A stretch of DNA of 64,000 nt from Jiangella endophytica (GCF_003427025.1 NZ_QVAI01000002.1:434001-498000), one strand, 5' to 3'; shown: positions 48,689-57,655, counted from the first letter of the stretch. Numbers and translations are program-made. The notes: generated from the sequence alone by a model not told the origin.

Positions 48689-49666
48689 GTGCACGCGGTC
48701 GTCATCACCGAGCCCGGCGGGCCGGATGTCCTGCGCTGGTCGGAGGTGCCCGATCCCGTCTGCGGGCCGGGCGAGGTGGTCGTCGACGTCGTCGCGGCCG
48801 GCGTCAACCGGGCCGACCTGCTGCAGCGGATGGGCAAGTACCAGGTCCCCGACGGCGCGCCGGCCTGGCCCGGCCTGGAGTGCAGCGGCACGATCAGCGC
48901 GGTCGGCGAGGGCGTCACCGGCTGGAAGGCCGGCGACCAGGTGTGCGCGCTGCTGTCCGGCGGCGGGTACGCGGAACGGGTCGCGGTTCCGGCCGGCCAG
49001 TTGCTGCAGGTCCCGACCGGTGTCGACCTCGTGACGGCGGCCGCGCTGCCCGAGGTCATGTGCACGGTGTGGTCGAACGTCGTCATGACCGCCGGGCTGC
49101 GCGCGGGCGAGGTGCTGCTGGTGCACGGCGGCGCCAGCGGCATCGGGACGGCGGCCATCCAGATCGGCCGCGCGCTGGGCGCCCGGGTGGCGGTGACGGC
49201 GGGTGCGGCGGCCAAGCTGGAGCGGTGCGCCGAGCTGGGCGCGGACATCCTGGTGAACTACCGCTCCGAGGACTTCGTCGAGGTCGTGAGGTCCGCGACC
49301 GGCGGGCACGGCGCCGACGTCGTCCTCGACATCATGGGAGGCTCCTACCTGGCCCGGAACCTCGACGTGCTGGCGATGGACGGACGCATCACGATCATCG
49401 GGACCATGGGCGGGCGGCGTGCGGAACTCGACCTCGCCGCCGTCATGGGCAAGCGGGCCCGCGTCACCGGCTCGCTGCTGCGGCGTCGCACCCTCGCGGG
49501 CAAGGCCGCCGTCGTCGCCGAGGTGTGCGAGCATGTGTGGCCGCTGATCGAGTCCGGCACCGTCCGGCCCGTCGTCGACCGCGTGCTCCCGATGACCGAG
49601 GCGGCCGAGGCGCACCGTGTCGTCGCCGACGGCGAGCATGTCGGCAAGGTGCTGATCACGACCTGA
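48689..49666 (+). CDS. NADPH:quinone oxidoreductase (zeta-crystallin type, MDR superfamily)
   Basis: A 325-residue medium-chain reductase lacking the zinc-ligand pattern of alcohol dehydrogenases. It starts MHAVVITEPGGPDVLRWSEVPDP, has VVAAGVNRADLLQRMGKYQVP and the NADPH-binding LLVHGGASGIGTAAIQIGRALGARVAVTAG (about residues 140-169). It ends VLPMTEAAEAHRVVADGEHVGKVLI. These features identify the PIG3-like quinone reductases. GGAGGGG precedes the GTG start. Confidence 0.9.
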   Translation: MHAVVITEPGGPDVLRWSEVPDPVCGPGEVVVDVVAAGVNRADLLQRMGKYQVPDGAPAWPGLECSGTISAVGEGVTGWKAGDQVCALLSGGGYAERVAVPAGQLLQVPTGVDLVTAAALPEVMCTVWSNVVMTAGLRAGEVLLVHGGASGIGTAAIQIGRALGARVAVTAGAAAKLERCAELGADILVNYRSEDFVEVVRSATGGHGADVVLDIMGGSYLARNLDVLAMDGRITIIGTMGGRRAELDLAAVMGKRARVTGSLLRRRTLAGKAAVVAEVCEHVWPLIESGTVRPVVDRVLPMTEAAEAHRVVADGEHVGKVLITT

Positions 49667-49757
49667 GACCCCGGTCACCAGCAGCGATGACGCAGCGATG
49701 ATGACTCGATGAGACATCATCGGTCACGGCGCCTGAAGGGGGCGTACCCTGGCGAAC

Positions 49758-50309
49758 GTGGTCATGTCACTGGAATCCGAGATCGACCGGCCGGTCACGC
49801 ACCGCCGCACCGCCCGGGTGCTGCTGCTCGAACCGGGTGGCCGCATCCTGTTGTTCGAGGACAGCGACCCGTCCGCGCCCGGCGCGCCCACGTTCTGGAT
49901 CACCCCCGGTGGCGGCGTCGACCCCGGCGAGACCCTGCTCGACGCCGTCGTTCGCGAGGTCGAAGAGGAGACCGGCCTGCGCCTGACGCCGTCGGCCATC
50001 CGCGGCCCCATCGCCGAGCGCACCGTCGTCCATGCCTACTCCGACAAGATCGCCGTCCAGTCCGAGACGTTCTTCGTCGCCGACGCGCCGCACCAGGAGA
50101 TCGTCCCGGCCGGGCTCACCGAGGAAGAGCAGCTCACCGTCATCGGGCACCGCTGGTGGAGCCTCGACGAACTCAGCCGCACCGAGCGGCCCATCTGGCC
50201 GGTCGGCCTGCCCGGACTGGTGGCCGCCGTGCCCGCGCCGGCCCGCTGGCCGGTCGCGCTGAGCGCCGCCGAGGAGTCGACGGTGCCGACCAACCACTTC
50301 GCCCGCTGA
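49758..50309 (+). CDS. Nudix hydrolase
   Basis: A 183-residue protein with the Nudix box GGGVDPGETLLDAVVREVEEETGL (about residues 52-75) containing all catalytic Glu/Arg positions. The N-terminal THRRTARVLLLEPGGRILLFED strand and a later HRWWSLDEL are typical. The start may be GTG 49758 or ATG 49764. It is probably a housecleaning pyrophosphohydrolase of unknown specificity. Confidence 0.88.
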   Translation: MVMSLESEIDRPVTHRRTARVLLLEPGGRILLFEDSDPSAPGAPTFWITPGGGVDPGETLLDAVVREVEEETGLRLTPSAIRGPIAERTVVHAYSDKIAVQSETFFVADAPHQEIVPAGLTEEEQLTVIGHRWWSLDELSRTERPIWPVGLPGLVAAVPAPARWPVALSAAEESTVPTNHFAR

Positions 50310-50861
50310 GCGTCGCTCACCGGGTGTCGGCGGCCGGCCACGATTCGAGGGCGTGGGCCTGGGTCACGGCTGTCGGCTGACGTCCGAGCCGCTGATCGCT
50401 CGCCGTTCGCCGGGGTGCGGTCCCCGCCCGGCTGGGAGGGAGTCCCACCCTACGGGCGGGCACCGACACTGGCCGCTCGTCGTGCAACAGCCGACGCGAA
50501 CGTTCAGGCGGATGCTGACCGCTGCACCAGGCATGCATGCCTCGTGGAGCGTGAGCACGCCTGGTGAGGTCCACGATCGTTGATGATCACCGGACGGCAA
50601 GACCGCCAGGTACGTCCTCACCCGCCGTGCGGACACCTCGCTGGGTTCCCGGCCGCACATCGCGCGTGTGACGTCCGCGTCGCGGTCCTCGCGCGGGTGA
50701 GGTGCCGTCCAGGGGCGTTGCGACGAAAGCCGCCGCGGGCGGCCCACGCCCCGGCCCCACCGTCGTGACCGCCATCGGCACGTCCTGGGAGTCGACACCG
50801 ACCTGCTCGACGCCGGCCGACCGCAGGCCGTCCACCGCCCCGCCCGATGACCAGCGTCGGC
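50310..50861. other. Long intergenic region without a convincing gene
   Basis: About 550 bases between the Nudix gene and the padR promoter. It holds hairpin repeat family B copy 2 (50419-50464). Open frames in both directions lack ribosome sites and recognisable motifs. A minus-strand stretch near 50700-50860 faintly resembles a ligand-binding-domain fragment (VEQVGVDSQDVPMAV), possibly gene debris. Confidence 0.4.
50419..50464. repeat. Dispersed hairpin repeat, family B, copy 2
   Basis: Arms ggtccccgcccg (50419-50430) and cgggcgggcacc (50453-50464) pair with one mismatch. The whole block is the reverse complement of 8514-8558 with a one-base insertion and few substitutions. Confidence 0.7.
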
Positions 50862-50897
50862 TTGACGGGCCATACCGGGTATGCATACTTGGTAGCC
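50862..50897 (+). promoter_or_regulatory. padR promoter with overlapping operator; probable leaderless transcript
   Basis: A -35-like ttgacg (50862-50867) is followed 16-17 bases later by a -10-like catact/atactt (50884-50890), only about 8 bases before the padR ATG at 50898. The near-perfect inverted repeat taccgggtatg/catacttggta (50873-50894, 9 of 11 positions) covers the -10. No ribosome-binding site precedes the ATG. Together these fit PadR autorepression and leaderless translation. Confidence 0.55.
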
Positions 50898-51530
50898 ATG
50901 TCGATTCGTCATGGTCTGCTGGCGTTGCTGGAGCGGTCGCCGATGTACGGCTACCAGCTGCGGCACGAGTTCGAGCGGTCCACCGGGGCGACCTGGCCGC
51001 TCAACGTCGGTCAGGTGTACACCACGCTGGCGCGGCTCGAACGCGACGGCCTGGTCGAGCAGACCGGCGAGTCCGACGAGGAGGGCAAGGTCGTCTACCG
51101 CCTCACCGACGCCGGGCACGCGGAGCTGACCGGCTGGTTCGCCACGCCGCTCGGTGGCAACGACCGGCCGCGCGACGAGCTGGCCATCAAGGTGGCGCTC
51201 GCCCTCACCACACCGGACGTCGACGTCCGGGCGGTGCTGCAGACGCAGCGCACGGCCACGCTGCGGCACCTGCAGGAACTGACCCGGCTCAAGGCGGTCG
51301 CCGACGGGTCCGAAGACACCGCGTGGCTGCTGGTGCTCGACTCCATGATCTTCCGGGCCGAGGCGGAGGTGCGCTGGCTCGACCACTCCGAGACCAGGCT
51401 GGCGCGCCTGGCCACGGCACCGCGACCGACCTCCGCGGGCCCGGCCCCCGGTTCGGCCGCGGGCCCGGCCGCTCCGCCCGCCGTCGCGACGGACCCGGCC
51501 TCCGACTCCGATCAGGCCGTCCGGCGATGA
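50898..51530 (+). CDS. PadR-family transcriptional regulator
   Basis: A 210-residue PadR-s2-like repressor: SIRHGLLALLERSPMYGYQLRHEFERSTGATWPLNVGQVYTTLARLERDGLVEQTG is the winged-helix domain. A C-terminal helical dimerisation domain follows (about 90-175), then a low-complexity Pro/Ala/Gly tail. It is the first gene of an operon with an ABC exporter, as in many PadR-controlled drug- or peptide-export systems. The stop overlaps the ATPase start as ATGA. An operator-like repeat covers its promoter. Confidence 0.9.
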   Translation: MSIRHGLLALLERSPMYGYQLRHEFERSTGATWPLNVGQVYTTLARLERDGLVEQTGESDEEGKVVYRLTDAGHAELTGWFATPLGGNDRPRDELAIKVALALTTPDVDVRAVLQTQRTATLRHLQELTRLKAVADGSEDTAWLLVLDSMIFRAEAEVRWLDHSETRLARLATAPRPTSAGPAPGSAAGPAAPPAVATDPASDSDQAVRR

Positions 51531-52258
51531 CCACCGACGCCGTGCTCGAGCTGCGCGGGGTCGGCCGCGTGCACGGCGACGGTGCCACGGCGGTGCACGC
51601 GCTGCGCGCCATCAGCCTGACGCTGCGGACCGGTGAGCTGATCGCCGTCATGGGACCGTCGGGCTCCGGCAAGAGCACGCTGCTGCATCTGGCCGGCGGA
51701 CTGGACACTCCCAGCGAGGGCGCCGTCCTCGTCGAGGGCACCGACCTCGCGACGCTGAGCCGCGGCCAGCTGGCCGCCGTCCGGCGCCGCAGCCTCGGCT
51801 ACGTCTTCCAGGACCTCAACCTCATCCCCGCGCTCACCGCCGCCGAGAACGTCGCGCTCCCCCGCGAGCTGGACGGCGTCCGGGCCCGGGCCGCCCGGCG
51901 TGAGGCGCTGGACGCGCTGGCCGAGGTCGGCGTGGGCGACCTCGCCGACCGGTTCCCCGACGAGATGTCCGGCGGGCAGCAGCAGCGGGTCGCCATCGCG
52001 CGGGCGCTGATCGGGCCGCGGCGACTGGTGCTGGCCGATGAGCCGACCGGCGCGCTGGACTCCCAGACCGGCGAGGACGTGCTGCGGGTGCTGCGGGCGC
52101 GCTGCGACGCCGGCGCCTCCGGGCTGCTGGTGACGCACGAGGCCCGGCACGCCGCGTGGGCCGACCGGGTCGTGTTCCTGCGCGACGGCGCGCTGGTCGA
52201 CGACACCGGCGTGGCGCCGCCGCCCGAGGTGCTGCTCACCGCGGACGGGTTCGGGTGA
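51527..52258 (+). CDS. ABC transporter ATP-binding protein (MacB/LolD type)
   Basis: A 243-residue ATPase: Walker A GPSGSGKST (about residues 43-51), Q-loop YVFQDLNLIPALTAAENV, signature MSGGQQQRVAIARAL, Walker B LVLADEPTGALD and the H-loop in LLVTHEARHAAWADRV. The PTGALD Walker B context is the hallmark of the MacB/LolD/FtsE branch that works with FtsX-like permeases, exactly what the next gene encodes. It overlaps padR and the permease gene by 4 bp each. Confidence 0.93.
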   Translation: MTTDAVLELRGVGRVHGDGATAVHALRAISLTLRTGELIAVMGPSGSGKSTLLHLAGGLDTPSEGAVLVEGTDLATLSRGQLAAVRRRSLGYVFQDLNLIPALTAAENVALPRELDGVRARAARREALDALAEVGVGDLADRFPDEMSGGQQQRVAIARALIGPRRLVLADEPTGALDSQTGEDVLRVLRARCDAGASGLLVTHEARHAAWADRVVFLRDGALVDDTGVAPPPEVLLTADGFG

Positions 52259-54996
52259 CAAGGCCCGGGCGCGGGTGGCGGCCCGCGCTGCGGATCGCCC
52301 GGCGGCAGGTGCGCCGCAACCTCGGCCGGTCGCTGCTGATCGCGGTGCTGGTCGGCATCCCGGTGGCCGGCGCGACCATCGCCGACGTCCTGTACCGCAG
52401 CACCGAGTCCCCTGAGCGCACCGCGTACGAGCGCATGGGCGACGCCGACGCGATCATCGAGGTGACGCCGTACGACGATCTGCCGATGCCGGACAGCGGG
52501 CTGCTGCCGCTCGTCGAGCTGATGTACATCGGGATGTCGGAGCGCGCCGCGGAGCGCGACCCCGCCGCGGTCGATCTGGCCACGCTGCTCCCGCCGGGAA
52601 CGGTGCTGGAGCCCGAGCGTCACCTCCACGCCGTCCGGCTACGCCTCGGCGACGCCGTGCTGCGCTTCGTCACGCTCGACGTCGGGTCGCAGGGCGGCCC
52701 GCTCACCGACCACGAGTTCCGGCTCGGCGACGGCCGCTGGCCGGAGGCGCGCGACGAGGTCGTCGTGTCGCAGGAGCTCGCACGCCGGCTGGAGCTGCTC
52801 GACGACGGCGAGCTGCGGCCCGGCGCGACCGCGACGTTCGACGGCGGGCCGCGGGTGCGTGTCACGGGCCTGGTCGTCGACCCGTTCTCGCTCGACGCGG
52901 AGCTGCTGAGCGCCGCGCCGGACTCCGTCGCCGCCGAGTTCGCCGCCACGCAGGAGACCGGGTGGGGCGAGCTGTCCATCACGGGCGGGACCAGTTACCT
53001 GGTCGACCTGCCCGACGGCGTCGACGCCACGGAGCTCGGGCTGCGCCTGGCGGCCGAAGGGGTCGGCCTGCTGCCGCGCTCCGCCGCGGCGGACCCGGAG
53101 CAGTTCTTCGACACCGCTGGAGGCCCGACCGTCGAGCAGGTGCAACAGGCCGCCCTGGTCGCCCTCATCGTCGGCCTGGGACTGCTGGAGGTCGTGCTGC
53201 TGGCCGGCGCCGCGTTCGCCGTCGGCGCCCGGCGGCAGGTCCGTGAGATCGGTCTGCTGGTGGCCGGCGGAGCGAGTGCCGCACAGGTGCGCCGGACCGT
53301 GCTGGCGCAGGGCCTCGTGCTGGGTGTCATCGGCGCGGTGCTCGGCCTCGCGACCGGAGCGATGCTGGTGCCGGCGGCAGCGCCGGTCTGGGAGTCCTAC
53401 CTCGGCCAGCTGATCGACGACTGGTCGTTCGGCTGGGCCGAGCTGGCCGTCGCCGCCGGGGTCGGCGTGCTGTCCGGGCTGGCCGCCGCCGTGGTGCCGG
53501 CCGTCGGCGCGGCCCGCATGCGGCCGGTCGACGCGCTGGCGCAGCGGTTCCGGGCCACCCGGCTGGCGGCGCGGCTGCCGGTGGTCGGGCTCGTGCTGTT
53601 CGTCGTCGGCGCCGGTGGCGCGCTGATCGCCGGCCGAGCGCTGGCCGGGAACCTGGAGGAGTACGGCCGCCGGCTGGAGCAGCTGGTCGGCACCGGCGTC
53701 TACGTCACCCAGCCCTCGACCGCGCCCTACATCGCCGTCCAGCTGGCGGGAGCGCTGGTCGCGACGGCCGGGATCGTCGTACTGCTGCCCGGGCTGATCT
53801 CCGCTCTGGCCCGCGGCGCGCACCGGCTCGGTCTCTCGGCGCGGCTGGCCCTGCGCGACGCCGCCCGGCACCGTCACCGCACCGCGCCGACGGTCGCGGC
53901 CATCGCGATCGTCGTGGCGGGCTCGACGGCGGTCGCGTTCGGCGCCGGAGGCTCCGCGCGGGCCGACGAGCTGCGCTACACGCCGTCGCTGCCCGACAAC
54001 GTCGCCCGGATCGAGGTCGACCGCCACGAGCAGACCTTGGACGAGGCCACGGCCCAGCTCGCCGCCGCCGAGGAGGCACTCGCCGAGCGCCTGCCCGGGG
54101 CCGAGGTGCACCGGCTGACGGAGGCGACGGTGCGGTACTCGTCCGACAGCAGGATCTCCTTCGACACCGCGTGGCTGCATGGCGCGCCCGGCTGTGCCGA
54201 CTGCGGGTGGACCAGCGGGTCGGTGAGCGTCGCCGTGGCCGACCCGGCGGTCATGGCCATCGCGGCGGACGGTCCGCCGGACCAGGCCGCGCTGGACGCC
54301 GTCGCCGACGGGGCGATGGTGGTCTACGACCACTCCTACGTCAGGGACGACCGCTCCATCGGCATCGAGACCTGGCCGACGGACGGTGAGCCGGTGCTCG
54401 TCCGATTCCCCCGGCATCTGGCCGAGCGCGACATCGCCTATTCGCTGGTGCCCGGCGCGTTCGCCTCGGCAGAGGCCCTGGCGGCGGCCGGCTTCCAGCT
54501 GCTGTCGTCGGCCAGTCTCGTGACGTTCGGCGACGCGACCCCGGAGCAGCTCGACGCCGCCTTGCAGGCCGCCGAGTCCGCCGGCGCCTGGGTCAGCATC
54601 GAGCAGGACCTCGAGTCCGAGCCCGACCCGGCGGTGCTGGCGCTCGCCGCGGGCGCGGCGTTCGTGACGCTGGTCGGCGTGGCGATCGCCGTCTCGCTGG
54701 CGGCTGCCGAGGGCCGGTCCGACCTCGCCACCCTGGCCGCCGTCGGCGCGGCACCCCGGCGGCGGCGCGGGCTGGCCGGGGCGCAGGCGCTGGTCGTGGC
54801 CGGGCTGGGGGTAATGATCGGGTCCGGGCTGGGTATCTACTTCGCGTATCTCGTGTGGCCGGCGCTGGGTGCGCCGGAGTTCATCTGGGCATGGGACAGC
54901 CTCGTCGTCACCGGCGTCGCCGTCCCCGTCCTCGCCGTTCTCGTCGCGGTGATCTTCACCCCGAGCCGGCTGCCGATGATCAGGAGGGTCGAGTGA
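52255..54996 (+). CDS. FtsX-like ABC transporter permease (large, two FtsX modules)
   Basis: The 913-residue membrane protein starts at GTG 52255 (GTGA overlap). It has one N-terminal helix (LGRSLLIAVLVGIPVAGATIADVL), a large extracellular domain (about 45-295) and an FtsX core (VALIVGLGLLEVVLLAGAAFAVGARRQVREIGLLVAGGASAAQVRRTVLAQGL). More helices and a second extracellular domain (about 580-785) follow, with a second FtsX core near the C-terminus (ATLAAVGAAPRRRRGLAGAQALVVAGLGVMIG). A C-A-D-C motif occurs in the second ectodomain (GAPGCADCGW). It probably exports or senses a lipid, peptide or drug together with the ATPase. Confidence 0.9.
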   Translation: MTRPGRGWRPALRIARRQVRRNLGRSLLIAVLVGIPVAGATIADVLYRSTESPERTAYERMGDADAIIEVTPYDDLPMPDSGLLPLVELMYIGMSERAAERDPAAVDLATLLPPGTVLEPERHLHAVRLRLGDAVLRFVTLDVGSQGGPLTDHEFRLGDGRWPEARDEVVVSQELARRLELLDDGELRPGATATFDGGPRVRVTGLVVDPFSLDAELLSAAPDSVAAEFAATQETGWGELSITGGTSYLVDLPDGVDATELGLRLAAEGVGLLPRSAAADPEQFFDTAGGPTVEQVQQAALVALIVGLGLLEVVLLAGAAFAVGARRQVREIGLLVAGGASAAQVRRTVLAQGLVLGVIGAVLGLATGAMLVPAAAPVWESYLGQLIDDWSFGWAELAVAAGVGVLSGLAAAVVPAVGAARMRPVDALAQRFRATRLAARLPVVGLVLFVVGAGGALIAGRALAGNLEEYGRRLEQLVGTGVYVTQPSTAPYIAVQLAGALVATAGIVVLLPGLISALARGAHRLGLSARLALRDAARHRHRTAPTVAAIAIVVAGSTAVAFGAGGSARADELRYTPSLPDNVARIEVDRHEQTLDEATAQLAAAEEALAERLPGAEVHRLTEATVRYSSDSRISFDTAWLHGAPGCADCGWTSGSVSVAVADPAVMAIAADGPPDQAALDAVADGAMVVYDHSYVRDDRSIGIETWPTDGEPVLVRFPRHLAERDIAYSLVPGAFASAEALAAAGFQLLSSASLVTFGDATPEQLDAALQAAESAGAWVSIEQDLESEPDPAVLALAAGAAFVTLVGVAIAVSLAAAEGRSDLATLAAVGAAPRRRRGLAGAQALVVAGLGVMIGSGLGIYFAYLVWPALGAPEFIWAWDSLVVTGVAVPVLAVLVAVIFTPSRLPMIRRVE

Positions 54997-55154
54997 ACAG
55001 CACGACAGTGCGCCGGGCGAGGCAGGCCGCGCGGCGCCGGACGCTGGAGCTGCTCGCCCTGCGCAGGGCCGAAGCGGCCGGCCGGCAGGCCCGCGAGCGC
55101 GTCCCCGGATACCAAGTTCGACCCGGCCGGGCGGAGGCGGGCCCGGAGGGGTAA
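54993..55154 (+). CDS. Small basic protein translationally coupled to the ABC permease
   Basis: A 53-residue frame starting at GTG 54993, overlapping the permease stop as GTGA, with a strong AGGAGGG ribosome site about 5 bases upstream. The product is very basic and helical (NSTTVRRARQAARRRTLELLALRRAEAAGRQARER). No domain is recognised. The coupling and ribosome site argue that it is translated. Confidence 0.55.
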   Translation: MNSTTVRRARQAARRRTLELLALRRAEAAGRQARERVPGYQVRPGRAEAGPEG

Positions 55155-55164
55155 AGATGGTGCC

Positions 55165-55749
55165 ATGACGGAGCCGAACCAGAACGCCGAGACCCACGAC
55201 ACCTCCGGGGACGACGAGCAGCGCGTCGTTGTCGTCGGCCCCGGCGGCATGGCCGTCGAGTCCGCGCCCGGCGGACACGACGAGCAGCGCTCGCTCACCG
55301 ACCTCATCGAGCAGCCGGCCAAGGTCATGCGCATCGGCAGCATGATCAAGCAGCTGCTCGACGAGGTGAAGGCCGCCCCGCTCGACGAGGCGAGCCGACG
55401 CCGGCTGGGTGAGATCCACCGGGCCTCCCTCGACGAGCTCGAGGACGGCCTGGCGCCGGAACTGGTCGACGAGCTCGAGCGGCTCGCGCTGCCGTTCGAC
55501 GACGACACCGTGCCCACCGACGCCGAGTTGCGTGTCGCGCAGGCGCAGCTGGTCGGCTGGCTGGAGGGCCTGTTCCACGGCATCCAGACCACGCTGTTCG
55601 CGCAGCAGATGGCCGCGCGAGCGCAGTTGGAGCAGATGCGGCGGGCGCTGCCGCCGGGCGTGCAGCTGGCACCCGGCCAGGCGATGCCGGGTCAGCCGCC
55701 GGCCGGCCCCGACGACGGCGACCAGCGCGGCAGCGGGATGTATCTGTGA
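55165..55749 (+). CDS. bpa: Bacterial proteasome activator (Bpa/PafE)
   Basis: Bpa is an ATP-independent ring-shaped activator that opens the 20S proteasome gate in actinobacteria and aids degradation of unfolded proteins such as HspR. The 194-residue product has a disordered acidic N-terminus. A conserved four-helix core follows (SLTDLIEQPAKVMRIGSMIKQLLDEVKAAPLDEASRRRLGEIH, then LRVAQAQLVGWLEGLFHGIQTTLFAQQMAARAQLEQMR). A flexible Pro/Gly-rich tail ends in GMYL. The C-terminal G-Q-Y-L-type motif docks into the proteasome; here the Gln is replaced by Met. A hypothetical gene overlaps its stop. Confidence 0.92.
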   Translation: MTEPNQNAETHDTSGDDEQRVVVVGPGGMAVESAPGGHDEQRSLTDLIEQPAKVMRIGSMIKQLLDEVKAAPLDEASRRRLGEIHRASLDELEDGLAPELVDELERLALPFDDDTVPTDAELRVAQAQLVGWLEGLFHGIQTTLFAQQMAARAQLEQMRRALPPGVQLAPGQAMPGQPPAGPDDGDQRGSGMYL

Positions 55750-56198
55750 CCATGCCGGCCGGCGATCCGCTACTGGAGCGGATCGCCGCCGCGGTCGCCG
55801 TGGGCCACACGGAGTCGCGGCCGGCGGCCCGCACCGCCCTGACCGAGCTGTGGCCCGCGCTGGAGTCGCTGGGTGGCGGGCCGTTTCACAGCTGCGTGCT
55901 GGCACACCACCTCGCCGACCTGCAGGACGACGTCGCCGACGAGCTGGAATGGGACCTGCGTGCACTGGCCGCGTCGAGCGAATTCGACGCCCGCGGCTTC
56001 ACCGCGTCGCTGCAGCTGAACGTCGCCGACGCGTACCGCCGGCTCGATGACGTCGAGACCGCGCGCACGCACGCGGTGCTGGCGCGGGCCGCGTGCTCGG
56101 ACCTGGAGGACGACGACTACGGCCGGATGATCCGTGCCGGCGTGGCCCGCCTGGCCGAGCGGCTCGACGGTGTCGAACCCGCCCGGCCACGCGGGTGA
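55746..56198 (+). CDS. Hypothetical helical protein coupled to bpa
   Basis: A 150-residue helical protein with a TPR-like pattern (CVLAHHLADLQDDVADELEWDLRALAASSEF, ASLQLNVADAYRRLDDVETARTHAVLARAACSDL). GTG 55746 overlaps the bpa stop (GTGA), suggesting co-translation. Similar small helical proteins with CVLAHHLADxQDD stretches occur in actinobacteria without assigned function. A link to proteostasis is suggested only by position. Confidence 0.65.
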   Translation: MTMPAGDPLLERIAAAVAVGHTESRPAARTALTELWPALESLGGGPFHSCVLAHHLADLQDDVADELEWDLRALAASSEFDARGFTASLQLNVADAYRRLDDVETARTHAVLARAACSDLEDDDYGRMIRAGVARLAERLDGVEPARPRG

Positions 56199-56208
56199 GT
56201 GGAGCCCG

Positions 56209-56664
56209 TCAGGCGGCGGTGCGGGCGTGGCTCTCGATGACGCTGGCGAGGCGCGGCAGCGCCTCTTCGACGTGCTTCTGGGCCTGCGGGCGCAGCTTGC
56301 CGTAGACCTTCTTGACGCTGTCGCGCTGCGAGGCCGCGGCGCGCGCGTCGGACACGCCCAGGAGTGCGTCGGCGACCTCCGTGCGGCGGCCCTCGAAGTA
56401 GTCGGCGAGCGAGCCGCCGCCAGTGGCCTGGAAGTCGGCGTAGAAGGGCTCGGCCTGCTCCACGAACGAGTCGAGCATGTTGTCGATGGTCTCCGGGACG
56501 AACCCGGCGTTGATCTTCTTCAGGACCGCGTAGCCGCCCTTGACGGCCATCCCCGAGACGCCGCTCTTGTCGGATACCTCGGCGTCGACGAGCTGGTGGA
56601 GGTCCTTGACGACGGCGGGCCGGCGGGCCGGGTCGAGAAGGATCTCGCGGAGTGTGTCAGCCAT
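56209..56664 (-). CDS. Conserved-looking hypothetical helical protein
   Basis: A 151-residue all-alpha protein: LREILLDPARRPAVVKDLHQLVDAEVSDKSGVSGMAVKGGYAVLKKI then FVPETIDNMLDSFVEQAEPFYADFQ. It has no signal peptide or Cys. The repeated helices and the GVSGMAVKGGYAVLKKI motif look conserved and family-like (DUF6918-type is possible), but the function is unknown. It converges with the bpa operon with a 10-bp gap. Confidence 0.65.
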   Translation of the reverse strand: MADTLREILLDPARRPAVVKDLHQLVDAEVSDKSGVSGMAVKGGYAVLKKINAGFVPETIDNMLDSFVEQAEPFYADFQATGGGSLADYFEGRRTEVADALLGVSDARAAASQRDSVKKVYGKLRPQAQKHVEEALPRLASVIESHARTAA

Positions 56665-56845
56665 GTGGGAAGTGCCCCTCAGTATCGAAATTGATCATGT
56701 GTGACGGTCGTGCTCCGCCACTGTAGAACACGAAGATCCGTGCGGCGAAGAGTGGCTTTCGTCCGAATTGTTGCGTGAGCGACCTGGTGAGATCAGAGTG
56801 GCCGGAGTGGCAACGCTCGCGGCCGGTCGGCCGGTTCCGGTGCGG

Positions 56846-57655
56846 TCAGTCGGCGAAGTAGCCGTCGAGGAGGGTGGCCAGGCCGTTGGACCCGACGTCG
56901 TCGCAGACGGTGTCGGCCACCGCCTTGACGTCGTCCGGCGCCTGGCCCATCGCCACGCCGACGGCCGCCCACCGCAGCATCTCGAGGTCGTTGTGGCCGT
57001 CGCCGGCGGCGAGGGCGTCGGCCGCCGTGAGGCCGAACCGGGCGGCCACTTTGCTCAGCCCGGACGCCTTCGAGACGCCGACCGGCATGATGTCCAGCCA
57101 CGCGGTGTAACCGATGGCGTAGTCGACGCTGGTCAGGCCGGATTCGCGGGCGATGTCGCGCAGCTGCTCGCGGTCGCCGTTGGGCCAGCGCACCACCAGC
57201 CGCGTCACCGGCTGGGCGACCAGTTCGTCGTGCTCGACCACGGTGACGTGGCCGTCGAGGTCGCCGGTCGGGAACTCGCCGGTGACGCGGTAGCCACGGC
57301 CCAGCTCCTCGACGGCCAGGACGGCGTCGGGGATGCGGCTGGTGAAGTAGCGGACGGTGTCGGTGATGTCGAACGTCTCGATCTCGATCGGCGTCCGTGT
57401 CGCGACGTCGATCACCACCGCCCCGTTCGAGCAGACCGCGTACCCGTCCTTCAGTCCCAGTTGGTCCAGCAGCGGCAGCGTCGAGTGCATCGACCGCCCG
57501 GTGGCGACGACGATGTGCGCGCCGGCGTCGTGCGCCCGCCGCACCGCGTCGACGACCGGGGGCCGCGGCGGCTCGTGGAACTCGGCGTACGTGACCAGGG
57601 TGCCGTCGACGTCGAGCGCGATCAGCGCCGGGCGCCACCCGCCGGTCAGCGTCAC
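56846..57655 (-). CDS. HAD-superfamily phosphatase (Cof-type)
   Basis: A 269-residue HAD hydrolase of subclass IIB. Motif I is [11 protein letters not shown] (nucleophile Asp), motif [10 protein letters not shown], motif III the Lys in [16 protein letters not shown] and motif [17 protein letters not shown] Cof-type cap domain lies between motifs II and III (about residues 80-190). It dephosphorylates small sugar or nucleotide phosphates. GTG 57655 overlaps the serS stop as GTGA. The serS-HAD pair is a recurrent actinobacterial arrangement. Confidence 0.9.
   Translation of the reverse strand: MTLTGGWRPALIALDVDGTLVTYAEFHEPPRPPVVDAVRRAHDAGAHIVVATGRSMHSTLPLLDQLGLKDGYAVCSNGAVVIDVATRTPIEIETFDITDTVRYFTSRIPDAVLAVEELGRGYRVTGEFPTGDLDGHVTVVEHDELVAQPVTRLVVRWPNGDREQLRDIARESGLTSVDYAIGYTAWLDIMPVGVSKASGLSKVAARFGLTAADALAAGDGHNDLEMLRWAAVGVAMGQAPDDVKAVADTVCDDVGSNGLATLLDGYFAD

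Noticed and set aside
50587-50886. Minus-strand gene in the region before padR
   Set aside because: No ribosome site, no start in context and only a faint resemblance to a ligand-binding domain; best treated as debris or chance.
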